Assembly: GCA_030525945.1 (NCBI GenBank)
Contig: JAUNDT010000007.1
Location: forward strand, 17,777-81,776
DNA length: 64,000 nt
Origin: Coriobacteriaceae bacterium
GTDB taxonomy: Bacteria; Actinomycetota; Coriobacteriia; Coriobacteriales; Coriobacteriaceae
Direction: 5' to 3'
Positions within the stretch are counted from its first letter, which is position 1; each line of letters opens with the position of its first letter. Below, piece after piece: positions 7,530 to 15,790 of the stretch. Both the position numbers and the translations under genes were made by a program. Below the pieces are notes generated by a model. It had not been told where the DNA came from. It ran no database searches and was given only the letters and a program-made list of their open reading frames with translations.

Positions 7530-9310
7530 ACGAGATTAAATGCCCCAAGTGCGGCACGGTTATCAAGGTTGACGAGAGCGATTACGAGAGCATCGTGCGC
7601 CAGGTGCGCGACGATCAGTTCGCGCACGAGCTGCACGAGCGCGCCGAGGCACTCCAGCGCGAGCATGCGCAGGCGCTGGAGCTGGCACGCTCTCAGGCAA
7701 AGGCGGAGCTGGACCGCGAGGTGGCTGCGCGTGAGCAGGCGCGCCAAAAGGCCGAGGCCGACCTGTCCGCGGAGCTGGCGCGGCTCAAGGCGGACCGGGA
7801 TGCAGCGCTCAACCAGCTCCAAGTGGAGCGCGATGCCGCTATTGCTGCGCTCAAGTCTCAGAATGAGGCGGATCTGCTGAACGCGAAGGCCGCAGCGGAT
7901 GTGCAGATCGCCGAGCTCAAGGCCAAACTCGAGAGCGCTGCGGAGGAGCGGGAGACGGCGGTCAAGGTTGCCGCTCAGCGCGAGCGCATGGTGGCGCATC
8001 AGGATGCGGCGGATCAAAAGGAGGAGTTGCGCGAGCTCATTGCAAAGGAGCGCATGGCGCATCAGGAGGAGCTCGCTGCGCGTCAGCGTGAGCTCGCGAA
8101 TGAAAAGGTGGCGGCGCAGGAGCGCGTTGCTCAAATGCAGCACGCCATCGACGAGCTGCGCGCTCAGGTGAGCTCGCAGCAGGATGCCGTCCGGATTGCG
8201 GAGTCGAGCGTGCGGGAAGAGCTCTCGCGTGACGTGGCGACGCGCGATGCCAAAATCGCGGAGCTCACGGCGCAGATCAGCGCCGGGGAAACGCAGCGTC
8301 AGCTCGCCGTTTCGCAGGCGGTTTCGGAGGCGCAGGTTGCCTACAACGCTCAGCGCTCCAAGCTTGAGCAGGATCTGAACGCGGCGCGCTTTGAGCTCAC
8401 CCGCGTGCAAGACGCCCGCGAGTCAGAAAAACGCCAGCTCCAAACGGCGCACGAGCTCGAGCTCGAGCAGGCGCGCAAGAGCAACGAAGCTCTCATTCGC
8501 TACAAGGACGAGGAAATCGAGCGCCTGCGCGATATGAAGGCGCGCCTGTCCACCAAGATGGTGGGCGAGACCTTGGAGCAGCACTGCGAAACCCAGTTCA
8601 ACCAGCTCCGCATGACGGCGTTCCCGCGCGCGTACTTTGAGAAGGACAACGACGCATCGGACGGCACCAAGGGCGACTACATCTTTCGCGAGCTGGACGA
8701 GAGCGGCAACGAGGTCGTGTCCATCATGTTCGAGATGAAAAATGAGAACGACACCACGGCCACCAAGCATAAGAATGAGGACTTCTTCAAAAAGCTCGAC
8801 TCGGACCGCACCAAAAAGGGCTGTGAATATGCCATCCTCGTAACGCTCCTCGAGCCGGAAAGCGAGCTGTACAACACGGGTATCGTGGACGTGAGCTACC
8901 GCTACGAGAAGATGTACGTGATCCGCCCGCAGTTCTTCATTCCCATGATCACGCTGCTGCGCAACGCCGCCATGAACTCGTTGGCGTACAAGCAGGAACT
9001 CGCGCTCGTGCGTCAGCAGAACATCGACGTGACCAAATTCGAGGACAAGCTCACGAGCTTCCAGGAGGGGTTCGCGCGCAATTACGACCTGGCGAGCCGC
9101 AAGTTCCAAACGGCGATCGACGAGATCGACACCACCATCAAGCATCTGCAAAAGGTGAAGGATAACCTGCTATCCAGCGAGAACAACCTGCGTTTGGCGA
9201 ACGACAAGGCGCAGGGGCTCACGATTCGCAAGCTCACGCACGGTAACCCGACCATGAAGGCGAAGTTCGACGAGGCGCGCGATGCCCGGGCGTTGGAGGC
9301 CGGCGAGTAG
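7526..9310 (+). CDS. DUF2130 coiled-coil protein
   Basis: A 594-residue protein. It opens with a single CPKC pair (half a zinc knuckle) and then a very long charged coiled coil, about residues 25-345, rich in Glu/Arg/Ala heptads. About residues 345-585 match DUF2130 ('[20 protein letters not shown]', '[25 protein letters not shown]', '[12 protein letters not shown]'), whose acidic/lysine pattern recalls nuclease-like folds. The biological role of the family is not established to my knowledge. The start has a GGGAGG site and is coupled to a short uORF. It converges on the permease gene. Confidence 0.88.
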   Translation: MNEIKCPKCGTVIKVDESDYESIVRQVRDDQFAHELHERAEALQREHAQALELARSQAKAELDREVAAREQARQKAEADLSAELARLKADRDAALNQLQVERDAAIAALKSQNEADLLNAKAAADVQIAELKAKLESAAEERETAVKVAAQRERMVAHQDAADQKEELRELIAKERMAHQEELAARQRELANEKVAAQERVAQMQHAIDELRAQVSSQQDAVRIAESSVREELSRDVATRDAKIAELTAQISAGETQRQLAVSQAVSEAQVAYNAQRSKLEQDLNAARFELTRVQDARESEKRQLQTAHELELEQARKSNEALIRYKDEEIERLRDMKARLSTKMVGETLEQHCETQFNQLRMTAFPRAYFEKDNDASDGTKGDYIFRELDESGNEVVSIMFEMKNENDTTATKHKNEDFFKKLDSDRTKKGCEYAILVTLLEPESELYNTGIVDVSYRYEKMYVIRPQFFIPMITLLRNAAMNSLAYKQELALVRQQNIDVTKFEDKLTSFQEGFARNYDLASRKFQTAIDEIDTTIKHLQKVKDNLLSSENNLRLANDKAQGLTIRKLTHGNPTMKAKFDEARDARALEAGE

Positions 9311-9318
9311 GGGCGCGG

Positions 9319-10686
9319 CTACGCGCGCGTGCGGTTAACCGCCCAGGTGGCGGCCACGAGCACGGCAACGTGCGCGACAACGAACGGCCAGCGCGAAGGG
9401 TCGGAGATGCTCGACAGACCCACGGCGAGCGAGCTCACGATGGCGATTGCCGGGGCCACGGCGCGGCGCAGGCGCGCGGGCGTGGTGGCCTCGAGCCGGA
9501 AGCTCTCCTTGAGCGAGAACAGGTAGAAGCCCGTAAGAAAGATCATGGTCAGGCCCACGGCGATTTCGGACACGTCGCCGTTGGGCAGCAGGCCGAACGT
9601 GGTCACCACAAAGTGGACGCCGATCCAGAGCAGCGCGGACGCGAGCGCCACGAGGGCGCTGCGGACCGGGAAGTTCAGCGTGGGGCTCATGTGGCGGAGC
9701 TTGTCCGAGCAGGGGACCTGGTTGTGCAGCGCGAGCGCGAACGGCATACGCAGCATGGCGAGCACCATGCCGTTGGCGGTGCCCAGCACCGCAACGAGGG
9801 CGATGACGTTGGGAAGCACGGCGGCCTGCTCGCCAAAAAGGCGCGCGAAGAGCAGGGAAAGGCTGGCATCGCCCGCCTCGATGACCGTCTGCGGACCCAG
9901 GTAGCAGGAGAGGCCCAAAAAATATCCCAGGTACAGCACGAGGATGATGATGGGCGCCACCACGAGCGCACGCGGGAGGTTCCGGTGCGCGTCTTTGAGC
10001 TCGGGCGCGATGCTCACGGCCGAGCTCCAGCCGTCGAACGCGAACGCGATGGGCGCCGCGGCGGCCAGCCACCCAAAGCCGGCGGTCGGTGCTGCGGCGA
10101 GGTCGGTGCTGAGCTGCGTGGCGGGGTCGGCGAACAGCAGGCCGATAACGCCCACGGCCACCAGGGGAAGCGCCTTGGCGATGGTGGTGACGTTTTGGAA
10201 GTAGCCGCTCAGTGTGGGCCACAGGATGTTCCACGCGGTGCAGACGATCAGGAAAACCACGCCGATGGCGATTTGCAGGGGAAACGAGGCGGGCAGCCCG
10301 AACGTCATGCAGGCGTACACGCCCACGACCCAGCTCACCACCGAGCAAATCACCGGCATGTACATAAAGGTGTAGTGCCAGCCGATGAACGTGGTGAAAC
10401 GCGGGCTCAAAAACTCCTGCGCGTAGGCGATAAGGCCGCCGTGGCCGTTGGTGCGTGCCGCGAATCGGGCGAGCGTGAGCCCGCCGAAGATGATGGTGGT
10501 CGCCGCGAGCAGGAACATGATGGCTCCGAGCGCGACGTTGCCGCCGGTTGCCACGAGGATGTTGTCGGACTTGAAGAAGATGCCCGAGCCAATGCAGATG
10601 CCCACGATGAGGCAGATGGCGGTGGTGAGCGAGTAGCGCTCGGTCATGGCGGGCGTTTGGTGGGTGGTGGTTTGCGGAGTGGGCAT
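9319..10686 (-). CDS. APC-superfamily amino acid permease
   Basis: 455 residues from the ATG at 10686 (GAAAGTGAG upstream). About twelve hydrophobic segments begin at 'YSLTTAICLIVGICIGSGIFF', the classic first helix of the amino acid-polyamine-organocation superfamily with its unwound 'GSGIF' substrate-binding turn. Later segments such as 'PIAFAFDGWSSAVSIAPELKD' match the helix 6 region of LAT/serine-threonine exchanger-like members. It probably exchanges or imports amino acids across the inner membrane. Specificity cannot be read from sequence. It is a single gene, convergent with the DUF2130 gene 8 bp away. Confidence 0.88.
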   Translation of the reverse strand: MPTPQTTTHQTPAMTERYSLTTAICLIVGICIGSGIFFKSDNILVATGGNVALGAIMFLLAATTIIFGGLTLARFAARTNGHGGLIAYAQEFLSPRFTTFIGWHYTFMYMPVICSVVSWVVGVYACMTFGLPASFPLQIAIGVVFLIVCTAWNILWPTLSGYFQNVTTIAKALPLVAVGVIGLLFADPATQLSTDLAAAPTAGFGWLAAAAPIAFAFDGWSSAVSIAPELKDAHRNLPRALVVAPIIILVLYLGYFLGLSCYLGPQTVIEAGDASLSLLFARLFGEQAAVLPNVIALVAVLGTANGMVLAMLRMPFALALHNQVPCSDKLRHMSPTLNFPVRSALVALASALLWIGVHFVVTTFGLLPNGDVSEIAVGLTMIFLTGFYLFSLKESFRLEATTPARLRRAVAPAIAIVSSLAVGLSSISDPSRWPFVVAHVAVLVAATWAVNRTRA

Positions 10687-10988
10687 GGGGCTCACTTTCG
10701 GTATGCGATCGAACGGGTCGGTGCGTGTGCGGGCGCGCGTGCGGGCGCGGTGCGGCGCGGGCGTGCTGTCGACGCGGGTGGACACGGCGCGAGCCACGCG
10801 GTTTCAGGCCGCACTCACGCGCCCCGTACAGACAAGACGCCATAGCACCGAGTCGCGACGAGCGCGCGGTCGCTCCACGTCTGCGCGCCGCGCCTGCGCT
10901 GCGCCGCGCTCGGCCTTCGCCACCCACTCGAACGGGAATTCAAATGCGAAAGCCCAGTATAAATGAGTGTGGATATGTGTCTGGCAGG

Positions 10989-11016
10989 TTTCCGCGCCAT
11001 TTGCTTCGGATACAAT
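10989..11016 (+). promoter_or_regulatory. Probable guaA promoter
   Basis: TTTCCG (10989-10994) and TACAAT (11011-11016) are 16 bp apart, with the ATG at 11050 downstream. The remainder of the 363-bp gap from 10687 is GC-rich and shows no gene. Confidence 0.45.
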
Positions 11017-11049
11017 CGAAGTGCATATTCGCATGGAATAGGAGGCCCT

Positions 11050-12033
11050 ATGGATTCCAACAAGCGTCCCGACGACATGGTTCGCATCACCACCCCCGAG
11101 CTTGCCCAGGCGTTCATCGCCGAGCAGGTTGCCGCCTGCCGCGAGCAGATCGGCGACAAGAAGGCCCTGCTGGCGCTGTCCGGCGGCGTCGACTCCTCCG
11201 TGGTGGCGGCTCTGCTCATCAAGGCCATCGGCAAGCAGCTCATCTGCGTGCACGTGAACCACGGCCTCATGCGCAAGGGTGAGTCCGAGCAGGTCGTGGA
11301 CGTGTTCCGCAACCAGCTCGACGCGAACCTCGTGTACGTGGACGCCACGGACCGCTTCCTGGGCCTGCTCGACGGCGTGGCCGAGCCCGAGGCCAAGCGC
11401 AAGATCATCGGCGCCGAGTTCATCCGCGTGTTCGAGGAGGAGGCTCGCAAGGTGGGCGACGAGGTTTCCTTCCTCGCCCAGGGCACCATCTACCCCGATA
11501 TCCTCGAGTCCGACGGCGTGAAGGCGCACCACAACGTGGGCGGCCTGCCCGAGGACCTGCAGTTCGAGCTCTGCGAGCCCGTCAAGCTGCTGTATAAGGA
11601 CGAGGTCCGTGTGATCGGCCGCGAACTCGGTCTGCCCGAGAACATGGTCGAGCGCCAGCCCTTCCCGGGCCCCGGCCTGGGCGTGCGCTGCCTGGGCGCC
11701 ATTACGCGCGACCGCCTCGAGGCGCTGCGCGAGGCCGACGCGATCCTGCGCGAGGAGTTCGCCAACGCTGGCCTCGAGGGCAAGGTGTGGCAGTACTTCG
11801 TGTCCGTGCCGGACTTCCGCGTGACCGGCGTGAAGGACGGCAAGCGCCTCTACGAGTGGCCGGCGTTCATCCGCGCGGTCAACACCGTGGACGCCATGAC
11901 CGCCGAGGTTCCCGAGCTCGACTGGGCGCTCCTCAAGAAGATCGGCGACCGCATCTCCACCGAGGTCGACGGCATCTGCCGCGTACTTTACGACCTGACC
12001 CCGAAGCCCTGCGGAACCATCGAGTTCGAGTAG
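11050..12033 (+). CDS. guaA: GMP synthase, ATP-pyrophosphatase and dimerisation part only
   Basis: 327 residues from the ATG at 11050, which follows AGGAGG. The PP-loop 'LALSGGVDSSVVAALL' is near residue 47 and the C-terminal GMP synthase dimerisation domain is complete ('QPFPGPGLGVRCLG', 'DGICRVLYDLTPKPCGTIEFE'). The glutamine amidotransferase domain that precedes this in most bacterial GuaA proteins (~200 residues) is absent, as in archaeal two-subunit enzymes. The protein adenylates XMP and aminates it with ammonia delivered by a separate glutaminase subunit or taken free. No such subunit is encoded in this window. A hairpin terminator follows. Confidence 0.93.
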   Translation: MDSNKRPDDMVRITTPELAQAFIAEQVAACREQIGDKKALLALSGGVDSSVVAALLIKAIGKQLICVHVNHGLMRKGESEQVVDVFRNQLDANLVYVDATDRFLGLLDGVAEPEAKRKIIGAEFIRVFEEEARKVGDEVSFLAQGTIYPDILESDGVKAHHNVGGLPEDLQFELCEPVKLLYKDEVRVIGRELGLPENMVERQPFPGPGLGVRCLGAITRDRLEALREADAILREEFANAGLEGKVWQYFVSVPDFRVTGVKDGKRLYEWPAFIRAVNTVDAMTAEVPELDWALLKKIGDRISTEVDGICRVLYDLTPKPCGTIEFE

Positions 12034-12090
12034 GGCGACCGGGCGCTGAGGCGTTTTGCTTCGGCGCCGCGCGTCGTTGCTGAGAGTATG

Positions 12091-12118
12091 GGGCTCCTTC
12101 TTTGAAGGGGCCCTTTTT
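12091..12118 (+). terminator. Rho-independent terminator after guaA
   Basis: GGGCTCCTTC and GAAGGGGCCC form a 10-bp stem with a short loop, followed by TTTTT. Confidence 0.85.
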
Positions 12119-12154
12119 GATGCATGGGCTGAAATGGGAAAGGATGCAAGGGGC

Positions 12155-13210
12155 ATGTTGAAGAGCCGGTTTGTCGTTGTTGTGCTTGCGGCGATGCTCT
12201 CGCTGGGGGCCTTGGCGGGCTGCTCGGCGGGTGCGGAGGCCGCCGGCTCCGGGGTGGCTCCGGCGAACGGGCAAGTCGGATCGAACGCCGTTGCCGGCGG
12301 AGGCGCCGGCGATGCGGCGCCATCGGACTCAAAGCCGGGCGCATCTGCTGGAGCTTGCGCTGCGAACTTCGACTTTGCCCAGGTTCCGTGGTACACCGGC
12401 AACCCGTATACCGTGATCGCCGACAACGTTCCCGCGTTCACGAAGGAAGATGAGGAAGAGGCCGCGGAGGCCTACGCCCCGCTCGACGAGCTCGGGCGCT
12501 GCGGCACCGCGTTCGCCATCGTCTCACGCGAGGTCATGCCCGCCGCGGAGCGCGAGTCCATCGGCATGGTCAAGCCGTCCGGTTGGCACACGGTCCGCTA
12601 TGACGACCTGGTGGACGGCAAGTACCTCTACAACCGCTGCCATCTGGTGGGATACCAGCTCGCGGGCGAGAACGCCAACGAGCGCAACCTCATCACCGGC
12701 ACGCGCTACATGAACACCGAGGGCATGCTGCCCTTCGAGAACGAGGTCGCCGCGTACGTCGAACGCACGGGCAACCGCGTGCTGTATCGCGTGACGCCGG
12801 TGTTCGTGGAAGATGAGCTGGTGGCGCGAGGCGTGCACATGGAGGCGAAGTCCATCGAGGACAATGGCGCCGGCGTCCAGTTCAACGTGTTCTGTTACAA
12901 CGTGCAGCCTGGCGTGGGGATTGACTACGTCACGGGCGAGAGTTGGCGCGAGGAGGGACCCATGCTGCTCTCGCTGGATGGAGGTGCAGGGTCTCAGGCG
13001 GATGGTTCCGCCCAGGCGGGTCAGGGCGGCGCCGGGCAGTCTGTGGTTGTCGAGCGCGCCTACGTGCTCAACACCAACACGAAGAAGTTCCACAATCCGG
13101 GTTGCAGGTCCGTTCGCCAGATGAAGGACAAGAACAAAAGCGAGGTCAATACGACGCGCGACGACTTGCTGGCGCAAGGCTACGAGCCCTGTGCGAATTG
13201 CAATCCCTAA
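12155..13210 (+). CDS. DNA/RNA non-specific endonuclease, lipoprotein
   Basis: 351 residues from the ATG at 12155 (GGAAAGGAT upstream). The N-terminus is a lipoprotein signal ending in a 'LGALAGC' lipobox. After a Gly/Ala linker, about residues 80-265 match the beta-beta-alpha-metal nuclease family (EndA/NucA type), with the active-site segment 'YNRCHLVGYQLAGENANERNLITGTRYMN'. The usual DRGH is replaced by NRCH, as in streptococcal EndA-like proteins. The last ~50 residues ('KKFHNPGCRSV... YEPCANCNP') are an Ada-like cysteine motif common at the C-end of secreted nucleases. It is probably a membrane-anchored extracellular nuclease for DNA degradation, nutrition or uptake. Confidence 0.9.
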   Translation: MLKSRFVVVVLAAMLSLGALAGCSAGAEAAGSGVAPANGQVGSNAVAGGGAGDAAPSDSKPGASAGACAANFDFAQVPWYTGNPYTVIADNVPAFTKEDEEEAAEAYAPLDELGRCGTAFAIVSREVMPAAERESIGMVKPSGWHTVRYDDLVDGKYLYNRCHLVGYQLAGENANERNLITGTRYMNTEGMLPFENEVAAYVERTGNRVLYRVTPVFVEDELVARGVHMEAKSIEDNGAGVQFNVFCYNVQPGVGIDYVTGESWREEGPMLLSLDGGAGSQADGSAQAGQGGAGQSVVVERAYVLNTNTKKFHNPGCRSVRQMKDKNKSEVNTTRDDLLAQGYEPCANCNP

Positions 13211-13480
13211 CTGTGGAAGGGGCAGGAGCGCTCAACGCTACGATTCACCTGCGCTTGATGTGTCGGCCCGTCCGCGTTCGACCCCATAAGCCACACGTGG
13301 CCGAGGTCGAGATCCGCCGTTTTTGGCGGTGACGTCCGCTGCGGAGGCGTCGGAAGGTTTTCAGCCGCTTAGTTGGATCGTTCAGGGCTCACCTCGAGCC
13401 TTTATGTTTACGCTGCCTAGTCGATGTTGCTTGGTCCGAAGGGAATCGCCTTCTTGTCGAGGGCGCTCTGTGATGCCGGA

Positions 13481-13712
13481 AGGAAACTACCCCCGCATTG
13501 GGGCTGGTTTTGGGTGGTCTGAAGAAAAAGTCCCCTATATTGGGGGAGGTTTTAAGCTCCCAACAGGAGTCACTGTCTAATCCAGTTCCATTTTCCTGCG
13601 GTTTTGTTGACCGTGCGGCGTAGTGGCGCCGCGTTTTCGGCAAAACCACCCCCAATGTAGGGGACTTTTTCTGGGAGGTGCCCAAACCAGCCCCAATGCG
13701 GGTTAGTTTCCT
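13481..13712. repeat. Large inverted-repeat element in a 680-bp gene-free gap
   Basis: Left arm GGAAACTACCCCCGCATTGG (13482) pairs with the complement near 13685-13711. An inner arm AAAAAGTCCCCTATATTGGG (13526) pairs with CCCCCAATGTAGGGGACTTT (13650). Arms are interrupted by small asymmetries and the ~85-bp centre has a short GCGGCG...CGCCGC dyad. The rest of 13211-13891 shows no gene. Confidence 0.75.
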
Positions 13713-13891
13713 TTTTGGGGCGGCGATTTGAGTGCTGTGCCCGAATGTGCCGTGCAGATGCGGCCGGGTCCTAGGCGCGGCGGCGCTCCTTAAGTTCAGG
13801 TGCCGCTTTTTTCAAATGGATATGGCGTATCTTTTGGTGGACAGTGCCTTGCTTTGAATGCGGCGATGCACCCTTGTGCGAGGATGCGCCC

Positions 13892-14230
13892 TTACAGCCC
13901 TGCCTGCCAGCGGGAACGCTTCATGTCCACGTGGGTCTCGTCGCGAAAGACCACGCCCTCATCCTCAAGCAATGCGCGCTGCGCATCGGCTCCGCCGAAG
14001 GCGAAGCCCTCGCAGATCCGTCCGTCGGCGAACACCACGCGGTGACACGGCGTAATGCCTGGACGCGGGTTGGCATGCAACGCATATCCAACCTGACGGG
14101 CGCATCCGCGCGCACCAATGAGCTGGGCGATCTGCCCATAGGTCGCCACGCAACCACGTGGAATCTGCTCCACCATATCGTATACGCGATTGAAAAAGCC
14201 TTCGCGATCGGGCGAGCTACTGGTAGCCAT
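13892..14230 (-). CDS. MGMT-family alkyltransferase-like protein
   Basis: 112 residues from the ATG at 14230, preceded by GAGGAGGTCGC. It corresponds to the C-terminal DNA-binding and active-site domain of O6-methylguanine-DNA methyltransferase only: 'VPRG.VATYGQIAQLIG', 'RQVGYALHANP', and 'PCHRVV' carrying the alkyl-acceptor cysteine. Proteins this short are often annotated as MGMT family or alkyltransferase-like. ATL proteins usually replace the Cys with Trp, so the retained Cys suggests possible repair activity. Single gene. Confidence 0.88.
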   Translation of the reverse strand: MATSSSPDREGFFNRVYDMVEQIPRGCVATYGQIAQLIGARGCARQVGYALHANPRPGITPCHRVVFADGRICEGFAFGGADAQRALLEDEGVVFRDETHVDMKRSRWQAGL

Positions 14231-14452
14231 CTGCGACCTCCTCTGTTTTGTCCCGATGTCAATCATACCCTGCGGAAACGTATTTCGTTGAGCCATTCGT
14301 GCGGGGCTACGCTCGAGAGCGGCAACCCTCGTTGCGGGCCAAGCCCTCGGATGGTCAATGATCCTTAAATCTTAGCTGTGAGCTAATGAAATACGGAATG
14401 CATTTGCGTAAAGTGCAGTGCAGCAGTTCGAGAAGCGACTTGGGAGAGCAGC

Positions 14453-14734
14453 ATGGAACAGGTGGAATGTAAAAAGCCTATTACGGTCTGTGGAATCGTA
14501 GGCGTTGTGTTCGGAGGCATTGCGTTGCTAACGAGCTTTATCCCGATTATCAATAATGCTGCAGCGCTGTTTGGTCTGGCGGGGGCCGTATTGGGTGCTG
14601 TTGCCTTGCATTCGACCCGCGTTGCGGGCAAAAAGTCCGGCAGGGCTCTCGCCGTAATTGCGCTCATTGTTTCGGTTGTGTCGGTCGCCATTGTCCTGAC
14701 GCTGCAGGCGCAATGGTCCGCTGCTCTTTCATAG
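14453..14734 (+). CDS. Small two-helix membrane protein
   Basis: 93 residues with two clear membrane segments (about 11-47 and 64-85) separated by a short basic loop. The layout resembles DUF4190-type small membrane proteins, with a 'GKKSGRALAVIALIVS' second helix entry. GGGAGAGCAGC precedes the ATG. A lipoprotein gene follows 51 bp later and may be co-transcribed. Function unknown. Confidence 0.75.
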   Translation: MEQVECKKPITVCGIVGVVFGGIALLTSFIPIINNAAALFGLAGAVLGAVALHSTRVAGKKSGRALAVIALIVSVVSVAIVLTLQAQWSAALS

Positions 14735-14785
14735 CTCAGGTAACGTAGGCCCGGACGTGATCCGGAACAAAATGGGAGGTAAACC

Positions 14786-15289
14786 ATGCATGCAAGAACG
14801 GCAGTTGTATCCAAGCGCGTGATGACAATTGCGCTGGTGCCAGCTTTGGCTTTCGCATCGAGCGCCTTGATCGGATGCGGTTCATCGAGCGAAGCCGCTG
14901 GGTCAGGTAAGGCGAGCAGCGACACCGCACAAGAACAGAAGGCCAAGTCCGACTACGTGGTGACCATTGATAACTGCACGGTCACAGCGGATTACGAGGG
15001 CGCACCGGCGATTATCGTGGACTACACGTTCACCAACAACTCAGATGAGGCAACGAGCTTTGCCGCGGCATGCGATGAGAAGGCGTTTCAAAATGGTGTG
15101 CAGCTCGAGATGGCGATTCTGACGGAGGATCTGGGTAACGGTTACATGGCAGAGATCAAGCCCGGTGCGAGCACGACGGCGCGTCTCGCATATTCCCTTA
15201 CCGATCAGTCTGAAGTATTGGTCGAGGTCGGGGAGCTGTTCTCTCTTGAGGACACCCTGCTCGCCGAGAAGACCTTTACGGTCGCGTAG
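14786..15289 (+). CDS. DUF5067-like lipoprotein
   Basis: 167 residues. The signal peptide ends in a lipobox-like 'ALIGC' near residue 31. A Ser/Gly linker is followed by one beta-sandwich domain ('YVVTIDNCTVTADYEGAPAIIVDYTFTNNSDE', 'IKPGASTTARLAYSL'). This pattern matches DUF5067/DUF4352-type extracytoplasmic domains, often cell-surface immunoglobulin-like folds of unknown role. It has a GGGAGG ribosome site and follows the small membrane protein gene. Confidence 0.8.
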   Translation: MHARTAVVSKRVMTIALVPALAFASSALIGCGSSSEAAGSGKASSDTAQEQKAKSDYVVTIDNCTVTADYEGAPAIIVDYTFTNNSDEATSFAAACDEKAFQNGVQLEMAILTEDLGNGYMAEIKPGASTTARLAYSLTDQSEVLVEVGELFSLEDTLLAEKTFTVA

Positions 15290-15328
15290 CGTTGGCGATA
15301 ATTTAGCCAGACGAAGGGAGGGGAACGC

Positions 15329-15748
15329 ATGACGGAACGGTTGACGGAAGAAGTGTTGCAGGAGCTGCTCGACGCTCCCAGCTTAGACGCCTTCATTTCC
15401 GGGCATGAGTTCCCTTCCTGCACGCTGGCGGAGTTTCTCCAGCAGATGCTCGAGAAAAAGCACCTGGAGCGCTCCCGCGTGGTGCGCATGGCCGACCTCA
15501 ACGAGACGTTCGGCTATCAGATCTTCACCGGCACGCGCAACCCGTCGCGCAACAAGGTGCTGCAGATCGCCTTCGCCATGGCGCTCAGCCTGCGCGAGAC
15601 CAACCGCGCACTCATGTCCGCGGGTGCGAGCTCGCTCGACCCCAAATGCCGCCGCGATGCGATTATCATCTTCTGCATCGATCAGGGGTGCAGCCTGCAA
15701 AAGGTGAACGAGGAGCTCTATCGCCTGGGCGAGGAGACTGTTTGCTAG
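15329..15748 (+). CDS. XRE-like HTH protein paired with the downstream kinase
   Basis: 139 residues. The middle ('LAEFLQQMLEKKHLERSRVVRMADLNETFGYQIFTGTRNPSRNKVLQIAFAM') is a lambda-repressor-like helix-turn-helix. The end ('RRDAIIIFCIDQGCSLQKVNEELYRLGEE') is characteristic of a small-protein family I recall beside Ser/Thr kinase genes in Firmicutes and Actinobacteria. The kinase gene begins 39 bp later with its own -10. A signalling pair, with the HTH protein as substrate or regulator, is inferred from the conserved neighbourhood. Confidence 0.8.
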   Translation: MTERLTEEVLQELLDAPSLDAFISGHEFPSCTLAEFLQQMLEKKHLERSRVVRMADLNETFGYQIFTGTRNPSRNKVLQIAFAMALSLRETNRALMSAGASSLDPKCRRDAIIIFCIDQGCSLQKVNEELYRLGEETVC

Positions 15749-15774
15749 CAGCATGTCAGCGCCGGACGGGCTGG

Positions 15775-15790
15775 TATCATGCTGGGCATG
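15775..15790 (+). promoter_or_regulatory. Leaderless promoter of the kinase gene
   Basis: TATCAT (15775-15780) lies 8 nt before the ATG at 15788, so the transcript would begin at or next to the start codon. There is no ribosome site. The upstream CCGGACGGG is shared with the promoter at 7461. Confidence 0.45.

Noticed and set aside
9335..10927. 530-codon frame overlapping the permease
   Set aside because: Arg/His-rich composition typical of an off-frame read of a high-GC gene; the permease frame has clear membrane helices.
10804..12441. 545-codon frame opposite guaA
   Set aside because: Antisense shadow spanning guaA, its terminator and promoter; guaA is unambiguous.
13323..13580. 85-codon frame in the inverted-repeat element
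   Set aside because: Runs through the repeat arms, lacks a ribosome site and shows no domain.
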